The position numbers and the translations under genes were made by a program. A stretch of DNA of 64,000 bases, taken from positions 39,969,127 to 40,033,126 of the forward strand of contig NC_065567.1 of assembly GCF_022605725.1 (NCBI RefSeq). The letters run 5' to 3'. This DNA comes from Anthonomus grandis grandis. Lineage: Eukaryota > Arthropoda > Insecta > Coleoptera > Curculionidae. Shown here piece after piece: positions 55,851 through 64,000 of the stretch. How positions within the stretch are numbered: the stretch's first letter is position 1; each line of letters opens with the position of its first letter. The notes beneath the pieces are model-generated. The model was not told the origin of the DNA. It saw only the letters and a program-made list of their open reading frames with translations, and ran no database searches.

Positions 55851-56412
55851 GAGTGTGTACGGTTTTAAAGCTTGTATTAATAAGGTGAGAGCTAAAGATG
55901 TTTTTTAATTTATGTGATATCGGACCCCAAAACGGCAGTGAAAAATATTTAGTTTCTTTAGGTTCTTTATACACTAAATTTCTGTTAAGTGATTTATTTA
56001 AATGTTGGTAATAAATTTTATTTATAAGTTTCGGTGGAAAATTATTGTTATTTGCGATTTGTTTAATGATCTTCAACTCCGAGAGGAAGTCTGTCCTTTC
56101 TAGGGGGATAGAGAAAAGTCTAGAGAAATATGAATGAAACGAAGCAAGTTTATGGCTATGGGGATGGTTGGAACTATAGGGGATGGTGCTGTCAATACTT
56201 GTGAGTTTACGATATATCGAAAATTTAATTTTATTGTGGAAGCGTTTTAGATTAAGATCCAGAAAAGGCAATGATTCATTTTCTTCTATTTCAAAAGTAA
56301 ACGTTATTGAAGGGTGTAAGGCATTTAGAAAAGTTATAAAAGTGTTTAACTCTTCTTTATTCCCTTGAAAAATGACAAAAACATCATCCACGTGTCTTTT
56401 GCTAAAGAAGAT
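55804..56412 (-). pseudogene. Penelope-like element RT fragment
   Basis: On the minus strand the frame from 56412 contains KRHVDDVFVIF, the RT active site (motif xVDD), followed by FTFEIEENESLPFLDLNL, SNHPHSHKLASFHSYFSRL and YYQHLNKSLN. These blocks are diagnostic of Penelope-like RT and its C-terminal connection toward a GIY-YIG nuclease. Only the C-terminal part of RT is present. It faces the plus-strand fragment at 56440-56687. Confidence 0.75.
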
Positions 56413-56439
56413 GTGGTGAAAAAACTGAACATTGTAAAG

Positions 56440-56687
56440 AGATCGAAAATGCTAGAAAACGCAATCTTTGCCCTTCAAATATCAAATCCAATTTTGCTAG
56501 ACACATACATTTCAATAATCATAACTTCGATCCTCTTTTAGATACTAAACATTTACATTTCTGCCATAAAGGGAATAAACTGGATTTACTTGAAATTTTA
56601 GAAATAAATAGAGCTATACAAAATAATAATACTACATCTGTCAATGATCAAATTAATCATTCATCTACACATTTTTTAATTCATTAA
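56440..56687 (+). pseudogene. Penelope-like element endonuclease C-terminus
   Basis: Plus-strand frame: IKSNFARHIHFNNHNFDPLL and KGNKLDLLEILEINRAIQNN, ending at TAA near 56687. This is the tail of the GIY-YIG endonuclease domain of Penelope-like elements; its GIY-YIG core is missing. It lies in opposite orientation to the RT fragment, indicating an inversion or two partial copies. Confidence 0.65.
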
Positions 56688-57245
56688 ATTTGAATGATAA
56701 TTTATAACGCCTTTTCTTTCTCTCATATTAGAGTCAAAACTTTTTATTTATAAGTATCATTTCTAGTACCGCCATCTGTAGCCAACTTAACAAAGTCTAA
56801 TTTTACAAGTTACAGGTACCATATTTTAAATAGGGCGCGCCCTATCTTTTGAAAAGTTATATATATCTTTTGTTCTTAGTTCTTGTTGACATAACAATTA
56901 TCCTAGTTTTGTAATTATGTGATTTTAATATTTATATAGACCCTGCTTAGTCCCTTCTCATGCATCTTAATGGAAGTTTTTTGTCTTTAACGTTCAATTG
57001 TTTATTTGTTAATTAATTAAGGCTTTTTATCATTATTGTAGATGCCCTTTTATTTATTCTTGAGATTTTAACTTTTGACCTTGCCAGTAGCACGATAGCT
57101 GGTTATATGTTGTGACGAAAACCCTCTATTTATTTCCTCCTCCTTTTATTTCAACACATTTTATCCTTAGCTTATAAGTTTCCTCGGTTCTTTATAGATC
57201 CCTGAAGATGGACATCTTATATGTCCGAAACATTTAAAGGATGAC
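56688..57245 (+). other. Probable Penelope-like 3' untranslated/pLTR region
   Basis: Follows the endonuclease relic. It includes CTGAAGA (57202-57208), a 6-bp stem GGACAT/ATGTCC (57210-57215 and 57221-57226) and GAAA (57227-57230). Such CTGANGA-stem-GAAA arrangements are a known signature of Penelope-like termini and resemble a hammerhead ribozyme core, although one extra base lies between CTGAAGA and the stem. Confidence 0.5.
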
Positions 57246-57296
57246 AGAAACAATTTTAGTTACCCTTTGACTTATTAACTCCACTGCAAGTATGGA

Positions 57297-58371
57297 CTAA
57301 AAACAAGTATGGACTACTTCTTCAACTTTAAAAAATGAGTTTAGAAGTTTTCTGGGACATAAAACATAATACCGAAGGTTTGTCGAAGGATTTTCCAATA
57401 TTGCTGCCCCTTTGCATAGGCTGACAGTCGAAGATGGGTTGTTCATGAGAGCGTGGGAGAGCCCCGATGGAAAAATAATTAGGAACCACTCTATCTCAAA
57501 GAAGAAAACCAGCTCCTGGAGGAGATGCCTAGTGTAGCAAGTGGAGCTCATTTGGGAGTAAATAAGACTCTAGAGAAAATCCGGGACAGGTTCTACTGGG
57601 TTAACTACTGTGAAGATGTAAATCATGGTGCAGAAAATGACAGACATGTGCAGCTAGTCAAGGCCCTAGCACAAGATCCAGGAGTTGGATAAAGAAGCAT
57701 AATGTAGGGCTGCCATTCGAAATAATCACTATCGATATAGTGAGTCCATTTCCCGAAACCAACAAGGGAAATAAGTCGGGTTTTAGATTTGGTCGTCATG
57801 GACTATTTTAGTAAATAGCTGGAAGTCTGCTCTCCCCAACCCAAAAAGCGATGAGAGTAGCTGAAATTTTAGAGATCGAATTTTAGTGAATCGAAAAACA
57901 TCTTTCTAAGGTGATGGATTAATATCAAAGGATTGGGGTGTCTACTTCCCAATGTCTTTTCTGTCCAACAGGTCTGCAGTTCATGATACGACTGGGTTAA
58001 CCACCAGCCCAGGTTTTGTTTAGGAGAGAACTTCGTTTACCATGTGACTTGGTGTTTGGTACCTTAAGCAATGAGGAAGTCACAGTGCAGAACTATGTGG
58101 ACGATGTAAAAATAAAACCGCACGATGTTCACGAACTGGTCCTTAAAGCACACTGTTCAGGATTTTAGCAAGGTGACCAAGTATAGTTTTGGAACCTTCA
58201 AAGAAAGAAAGGGAAATCACTAAAGCTGATGCCAGTCTAAGAAAGTCCATATGCGGTATAAAGAGGATTAATGATGTCGTCTATAGAATCCGGTGCAGCC
58301 CTAAGGCAAAGATAAAGATAGTTCATTTAGATAGGATTAAGGGTCAGGCTAATCGGGACGATCAAATTTAA
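57297..58371 (+). pseudogene. pol relic of K: RNase H linker-integrase
   Basis: Segments in several frames: YRRFVEGFSNIAAPLHRLT near 57375 (end of RT/connection), AHLGVNKTLEKIRDRFYW near 57550 (integrase zinc finger region), VVMDYFSK near 57795 (integrase core), and a C-terminal part with RELRLPCDLVFGTLSNEEV near 58025. The final segment 58189-58371 (KRINDVVYRIRCSPKAKIKI) is a typical gypsy integrase tail ending just before the polypurine tract. Stops are frequent. Confidence 0.72.
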
Positions 58372-58382
58372 GAGAGGGGGAA

Positions 58383-58612
58383 TGTTACAAAGTTGCCTTA
58401 CTACGGCCCTGTCTTGGCCGGATTATTTTGATGGATTTATATTCGTTTATATTTCTACTACCTGATTCGATGTTAAGTTTATAGTTGTGATTTGATGTGA
58501 GTTGATGAAGGTATTAGAAATAGTAAGTGATTGTAAGTGAAGTAGTGAATAAAAGTTTAGTATTAAGTGGTCAAGTGTGCTTCTTTATTGAACCCACGAG
58601 AAATTTGTAATA
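58383..58612 (+). repeat. 3' LTR of K
   Basis: Follows the tract AGAGAGGGGGAA. Pairs with 52191-52474. Confidence 0.8.
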
Positions 58613-58616
58613 ATAT

Positions 58617-60734
58617 AGTCACTATTTCTTCGGGGTATGGATCAGCATGTATGTATCTGGAGGATGATTTTGGCGTTATTGGATTATTCCAATTCTAAAG
58701 AAGGATTACTCAGAAAGAAAATTGGTTCTAATATTCACCTATCTAAATTTTGCACATTATACATGTCTACTAGTAAAGTAGTTAGTAGCAAAATTGATTT
58801 AAAGATTTGTTAACATTTCTTTTTATAAAGGGTTTTCTTCTTATTTAAGAATATAAGGAGATCACTCCCAAGATTCATCTCCTCGGCGAGGGTTGAAGGT
58901 TGATGATTAAAGGTGTTCCAAATCTTTGAATAAAAGAAATACCGAAAATACTTTTCGTTTTTGCAGAAGTGTATATGTGCACATCCAGTGTAATTATTAC
59001 TTTGTTAAGTTTTTATAATAAGTTTTACCATATTTCAACATTTTTTTAATTTGAAAATTAATACAAGAAACATACAGAATAAATATTTCATTAACTAGAC
59101 TATACCCAAATAATACTCGCTCGTTGTTCAATGATGTTGTAAACAAAGCATTTTAGATTACTTATGCAGACGCAAAATGTAATTTTATTTTATATATTTT
59201 TAAAGAGATGTTTCACATTTTCTCGGTTCCAGTCCAACAATATAAACATCGTAACCTAGATTCGAAACAAGCAAGCAAGAATTGACTGCTAATATTGGGA
59301 CTGTAAAGTATAATTAAAATCTTATAATTTTCGAATTATTTAGTTAACAAATCCAAAATAAAAATATTTCTAAATTAAAACACACTTTTTTCTCTGCAGG
59401 TTTAAAATTGAATCACTAATAGCTTATTTTATAGCTATTAGCTTATTTTTTAACAAGTAAAATATTGCTGACTTTATGGAAAGCTTTACTGAAATCAGTG
59501 TAAATAATTATGTACAACATAAGACTGAACTAAATCAATAAGACTAAAAATTAGTCCGACTTTTAACTACCATATCGCATATTTGTTCATTATTTTCCTT
59601 ATGTAAGATTTATTTACGTCGATCTAAAACTGGTTACTGGAATTTTAGTTTAAATATTAAAAATACAGCAATTAGAAGGTTTATTTCTAATAGATAAAAA
59701 CTATATAATCACAAATAAGAATGTTATCCTTTTGTCATTATTAATAAAAAGGCATTCCGTTACTGAGAGAATGCCTTATATAATTAGAGTATTTCATAAT
59801 ATTTTCCCAATATAAACCAATATACAATTTCAGCTATTTTTCTATAATTTCAAGATTACCTTTTTGGTTAAAAATAGTAACATTAACCTTTTACTAAAAG
59901 TTAATCTAAAAATAATGAAACCTACATTCTTAAACCATGAAAACTGAAGTCGATTTTCCTACCGAAATGTCGGTAGGAGCAAAATATTTTTTTTAAGAGA
60001 ATAGTTAAGTAACTTACTTAAAAATAGATTTAGGTGGGTTATTAGAAGGAAAGAGCAAGCAGGAATTAGAAACGATCAAGGCCTCTTTGGTAGATCAAAT
60101 ATAAATATATACCATATGCAAATTTTTGTCGAAAGTTAAAAGCTAAATAAACTAACGAAAAACATGGTTCACTATTTTTTAGAATATTTTACGAGAAAGT
60201 TAAAATACGAAATTTGGGAAATGATCTAAAATCATTTAAGTTTAAAATATATCTTGAATTTGTTATCTAAGAGCTATTGTTATAGAGACATAAAACATCA
60301 ATTATTTTAATATGTGTTACGTGGTCAACGCAAATAAGGAAAAAGGATCCTACACACACATCCATATGGTTAAAGTCTAGGCCATAAGGAGAAAAGCCGT
60401 TTTATTTTTAGACAGAAAAATCTGATCCTGAGATAAATTAACTTTATTATTTGTTGGATTTCCTTTGAACAACCCTTATCACATTTATCATATGAAGTTA
60501 TTCCTGTTATTATTAAATAAATGGTTTAAATTCCTCAACTTTTTGCTACCAGTATAGTGAAAATTTGTTTTAATTGTGCGTGTCAAAATTAACGCATAAT
60601 CTTAGAAATAAATATTTTTTTGTCCTTCCAGCTCATTTGTCTTTCTAATTTAATTTATAAATATTTTAAATAAAAATATGCCATGTATTCTCAAAATTTT
60701 ATGTCAAAAATGAATCAAATAATTCTAATATATA
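58617..60734. other. Gene-free intronic DNA of NfI
   Basis: No coding or element signal. A small hairpin, AAGGCATTC/GAATGCCTT, lies at about 59750-59777. Confidence 0.5.
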
Positions 60735-60949
60735 CGTCAAGCCGTTATAAACGCCAGAGAGAGAAATATCCGTTATTGATTTTTTTTGTATGTCACAATA
60801 TATATACAATATATATGTATATATATATGTGTATATATATATATATATATATACACATATATATATACATATATATTGTATATATATTGTGACATACAAA
60901 AAAATCAATAACGGATATTTCTCTCTCTGGCGTTTATAACGGCTTGACG
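60735..60949. mobile_element. 215-bp palindromic MITE/foldback
   Basis: Both halves are almost exact reverse complements, starting CGTCAAGCCGTTATAAACGC, over about 105 bp each, meeting in a long alternating TA core with TGTGTATATA runs. There is no coding capacity. A small non-autonomous element of mariner or related type is likely; flanking duplication is not certain (TATA on the left, GCTA on the right). Confidence 0.75.
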
Positions 60950-61059
60950 GCTAAAGGCTTATCAGTATGAAAGAATGCTCCATACTAATAAATAGGGTCC
61001 TTATTTGATCTTAATATGGCCCCAAATTTCTACCAAACTCAGATAAAGGTCATTTAAGT

Positions 61060-61879
61060 TATTTGGAGGGGTTGGCAACTGTCGCATTCGTCTCCCCATG
61101 ATATCTCACATGTTCATCATTGTATTCATATACGGGTTTCTGGGTGGCCATACGATGGTAGCGATTTGGGCTTCTTCAAGGTACTCCTCCATACCACCTT
61201 TGACACGTGTGGTCGCGCATTCTCGTGCATAAGTAGGAAATAATCTACAACATAGGGAGCGATTGATCTTTTAAAATGTTTGTAATGTACCTCTGTACAA
61301 TAAATAAGTCATCCTCTATCTACAGGTACTAATCTTGTGAGGCCCTCTATATTAATTCCGCCCACACCATTATTGACCCACCACCATAACTAACGGTTCC
61401 CACTATAATGCACTGCGCATATCGTTCTAATGGCCTTCGGTACACCAACCAACGTGTTCACGAGCGAATTGTAGTCTTCGTATCCTATGCTCTCTGGTGA
61501 GTAATGGACCAAGAACTTCTCCAATAAGCCTAATATTGGTCTTCGCTAGCCTTCTCCCAATTAAGTTTTGACTTATTTTAAAATTATAACGCTCCAAGAA
61601 CTCATTTTGTAAAGAAGTGCTAGTCAGAAACCGTTGCCTCAAAGTTCGAATTCGCAGAAATCGATCTTCAGCAAAGCTTGTAACTGTTCCACGACCCTGG
61701 CCTGGTCCTCTAATATTGCTATCAGTTTATGCAAACTGACTTAAACTTTGGAGATGGTTGACTCCTTGACATATATTTCAGCAAGCTGAATTTGGATTCA
61801 CGCTTCTTCGTGAAAAAAATTACTCTAACACAGTCAGCTTCTGACAAATTGCGATTTTCTCGTTGCGGCGGATTCATTC
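61060..61879 (-). pseudogene. Tc1-type transposase relic A
   Basis: On the minus strand it starts near 61879 with MNPPQRENRNLSEADCVRVI. Helix-turn-helix part: LTSTSLQNEFLERYNFKISQ and PLLTREHRIRRLQFAREHVG near 61520. The first catalytic block is missing at a deletion near 61425. Then SIMVWAGINIEGLTRLVPVD-like residues, LMHENARPHVS (Glu for the second Asp) and VWPPRNPYMN follow. The sequence ends GRRMRQLPTPPNNLNDL. Motifs match insect Tc1-like (DDE) transposases; it is clearly dead. Confidence 0.7.
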
Positions 61880-61984
61880 TGCAAGAACTCAATAAGTAAA
61901 GTTAAAATCATGCGAATATCAAAACTCTAAATCATGCGATATCGCAGAAGCTGGTAATTCTATCAAGAGCAGTATAGGAAAGCT

Positions 61985-62640
61985 GTGGCAGAAATTTGAA
62001 GAGACTGAAGATGCGATTAAAAGACCTAGTAGTACAACAAAAATAAGTGAACCTATACATAATAGGTTTATTCGCCAGAGCTTACCAAAGAAACCATAAT
62101 ATTAGTGTCAATCAGCTGAGAAGTCAGCTTCAAAATATTCATGGCGTAACTGTCACTGCTCAGACAATAAGGAGTAACCTATTCCTCCAGTACTATCCCA
62201 TAAAAATGGCGCAAGGAGATTCGGATGGGCCGAAGAACCTCAGAATTCACGAAAGCGTAAATGGGCAAGCATTCTTTTTACCGATGAATCAAAATTTGGT
62301 TTACGTCCTGATTCAAGGAGGCTGAGGATATGGCAAACACCTAGCAATGTGCACTTTCAACAATGTGATTACTTTTTAACAGTAAATGGATATCGAAATC
62401 GATTCTTAGAACCCATTCTTCATCTACGCGCAGCAAAATTTGATGGAATTGAAATTTTGTATTTATGGGTGACCTGCAAGTTTGCATGTTGCAAGATCCA
62501 CTAGAAACTTTTTGGGGCACCACAATATTTAGCTTAAGTCCTCGAGCATGCTTGGGATTTGTTGAAAAGGCGTGTTTTATATCAAAGAATAGTATTCCTG
62601 AGAGGGAAGATTAAGCAAAACGAGACAATTAAATTAGGAG
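61985..62640 (+). pseudogene. Tc1-type transposase relic B
   Basis: Plus-strand segments: AYQRNHNISVNQLRSQLQNI near 62080 (helix-turn-helix), FTDESKFGLRPDSRRLRIW near 62275 (first catalytic Asp), and HAWDLLKRRV near 62545 (after the third catalytic block). It points away from relic A. The two differ in sequence and are probably two separate insertions. Frame changes near 62210 and 62335 and loss of the middle make it inactive. Confidence 0.68.
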
Positions 62641-62719
62641 CATGTCAAACAGAAATCGAGCTATTCTTAACAACAGGGGTAGTCTTACACGTATTAACAA
62701 GAAAGTTTTCTTTATGTTT

Positions 62720-62762
62720 CTATATATATATATATATAGATATATATATATATATATATACA
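62720..62762. repeat. (TA)n microsatellite
   Basis: About 40 bp of TATATA with one GATA interruption. Confidence 0.9.
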
Positions 62763-62834
62763 TTAATGATTAATTTTTGCGTTTTTGATAAGTTAATATT
62801 CAGTGATTCTAAAATAATTCAGATGTATTTAGTT

Positions 62835-62844
62835 AGTTAGTTAC
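62835..62844 (-). promoter_or_regulatory. Splice donor of NfI exon 62845-63000
   Basis: The minus strand reads TTGCAG followed by GTAACTAACT. Confidence 0.8.
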
Positions 62845-63000
62845 CTGCAATGCTTCCTTACACTGTCGTTCCTCTTCCAGAGACATTCTTTTCTCATGCT
62901 TTTTATAGTACTTTCTTTTCGCCGCTTGCAGGTTAAACCAAGTATAAGAAAATGACTTGACAAATGGCAGAAGTGCTTCGATGAAAGGGTGGAACTCGTC
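62845..63000 (-). CDS. NfI: Nuclear factor I, DNA-binding domain exon (first half)
   Basis: A 156-bp exon of exactly 52 codons on the minus strand, from DEFHPFIEALLPFVKSFSYT through WFNLQAAKRKYYKKHEKRMS to LEEERQCKEALQ. This is the N-terminal basic part of the NFI DNA-binding domain; the order continues directly in the exon at 51436-51061. It is preceded by the acceptor TTTTATTCTTAG (63001-63012) and followed by GTAACT. The initiator exon (a few residues in other animals) must lie upstream, beyond or within 63013-64000, but was not identified. Confidence 0.95.
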
Positions 63001-63012
63001 CTAAGAATAAAA

Positions 63013-64000
63013 GAAATAAATAAATTTATCATTTATGATTCTTAAGAAAAAATTAACATCAAAGCAATAATTTCAAGCAAGCGACAATTAAAACATAAAA
63101 TTACATTTTTATTGGAAGTTAAAGAATATAGCATATAATATTATATTAGAAATATTAGTTGATATACCATAATCATAATTATGTAGAAAAAATTTAAAAA
63201 TTAGAAATTTTTGTAATTTTAATATCAAATGATGTTTACTTTTTGAGAAATATTAATAACTTGTTAGTTTAGTTAGTATACATTTTAAGTTAACGTTACT
63301 TTTTACATAGTCTAATTTTTATCAGTTACATTACCATGTTCTATACGTTTAAGATAATAAATTTAAATGTAAAATCTATTATAGTATATAATTCGAAGGG
63401 AGAACATGTATACCGGGTGTTCCACGTAATAATAGTTGTATGGTTTGCGGAAAAAAATTATTACCAAAAGAGAGAAAGCCATGAGAAATTGCTAAAAATT
63501 ATTTTGAAGTTTCATCATTAACATCAGACGAGAGTATCGTAATTGTATCGGTAACGTTTTGTATTATATCATTATTTCTATAAAATGTCTTAATATTATT
63601 TGAAGAAACTGTTACTTTATGGGATTATACTGGGCACTTTAACAATATTATTTTGTATTTTCTAATTTTACATTACAATTAAAAACGGCACTCTAGAATT
63701 ATGGTATTATTAGAAATGTATATTAAATTGTAAGGTATCCCTAGCGTCTATTTATCATAGATATAAACATATCAATATTGTGTATAAATTAAAATACATA
63801 TTAAGAAATACTTTTTAAACAAGACCTAGCTCGTTTGATTCCGATTACACTACACTGTCTGGGGTTGATAACATTATTAATAATTAAATAAAAATAATTC
63901 CTTACCACATTCTTTTATTAAATAAACCCAAATCATTCATACAAACAGAAAATTAAATTATTGCTTTATATTATGGTTTCATTATTAATGGAGTTTTGTC
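63013..64000. other. NfI: Upstream NfI intron sequence
   Basis: AT-rich, no exon recognised. A short sequence ACCGGGTGTTCCACGTAATA at 63412-63431 resembles a mariner tip but has no partner nearby. Confidence 0.45.

Larger units (their letters stand above)
52187..58616 (+). mobile_element. Decayed Ty3/gypsy-type element K with nested insertions
   Basis: LTRs at 52191-52474 and 58383-58612, target duplication ATAT at 52187-52190 and 58613-58616, a PBS resembling tRNA-Leu (TGGTGTAAGAA at 52477), and a clear polypurine tract AGAGAGGGGGAA before the 3' LTR. Gag, protease and pol relics lie between, interrupted by a mariner at 53527-55589 and Penelope-like sequence at about 55804-57245. The LTRs differ markedly (284 and 230 bp, many substitutions), so K is old. 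Confidence 0.82.
51437..62844 (-). other. NfI: 11.4-kb intron inside the NfI DNA-binding domain
   Basis: It joins 62845 (phase 0) to 51436 (phase 0), with GTAACT at the donor side and TTTTTTACAG at the acceptor. It holds element K with two nested insertions, a palindromic MITE and two Tc1 relics. In vertebrate NFI genes the same region is one large exon of about 530 bp; here it is split between the residue pair equivalent to the LL-SEK junction. Confidence 0.85.

Noticed and set aside
60683..60908. Open frames across the palindromic MITE
   Set aside because: Composed of the TA core (Tyr/Ile repeats) and present on both strands because of symmetry.
1..64000. tRNA genes suggested by TGGCGCAGTCGGTAGGA motifs
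   Set aside because: These are primer-binding sites following LTRs (14492, 19011, 31173 and the inverted 44002), with no cloverleaf around them.

Overview
The window is AT-rich eukaryotic DNA, almost certainly from an insect. It holds two coding exons of a host gene, the transcription factor Nuclear factor I (NfI), on the minus strand at 63000-62845 and 51436-51061. The 11.4-kb intron between them lies inside the part that encodes the DNA-binding domain. Nearly everything else is intronic or flanking DNA filled with transposable elements. The evidence for an insect is the set of errantivirus-type LTR elements with env genes, the mariner elements and the Jockey-like relics. A beetle or a related holometabolous insect is a reasonable guess, but the sequence does not prove it.

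Layout. 1-4863: no recognisable genes. 4866-7263: mariner-like element with very long terminal inverted repeats. 7724-14110: two decayed mariner copies of one family (7724-8933 and 11704-12772), another mariner transposase relic (10570-11350), two Jockey-like non-LTR relics (about 9165-9660 and 13365-14110) and an unidentified decayed coding stretch (9940-10410, minus). 14275-16295: internally deleted errantivirus-like element. 16959-49115: one nested block bounded by the LTRs of an outer element, here called A, with target duplication GAGAT at both edges. 49121-51060: plain intron. 52191-58612: decayed Ty3/gypsy element, here K, carrying an inserted mariner (53527-55589) and a rearranged Penelope-like element (about 55804-57245). 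60735-60949: a 215-bp palindromic MITE. 61060-62640: two divergently oriented Tc1 relics.

The nested block is the most striking part. Two errantivirus-type elements, P (LTR about 208 bp, PBS for tRNA-Ser) and R (LTR 246 bp, same PBS type), and a gypsy-type element G (LTR 222 bp, tRNA-Leu-like PBS) sit inside A. The segment from the end of the G LTR through P and most of R is present twice in opposite orientation: 18154-30711 and 32292-44859. It forms a nearly identical inverted repeat with arms of about 12.56 kb and a 1580-bp spacer. The right-hand R is complete with TSD CGCT; the left-hand R is cut in mid-gag at the spacer. The left arm also contains 210 bp of pure A/T followed by exactly 100 Ns where the right arm has readable env sequence, so part of this locus is an assembly problem and the palindrome itself must be verified.

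The implied order of events is: A inserts; G inserts into an A LTR; P and R insert in the A interior; the segment is duplicated in inverted form; the right-hand G loses its PBS and most of gag; and a third errantivirus-like element leaves a solo LTR (48729-48933) in the A LTR. All element genes here carry frameshifts, stops or deletions. The R env open frame of 458 codons is the longest intact one.
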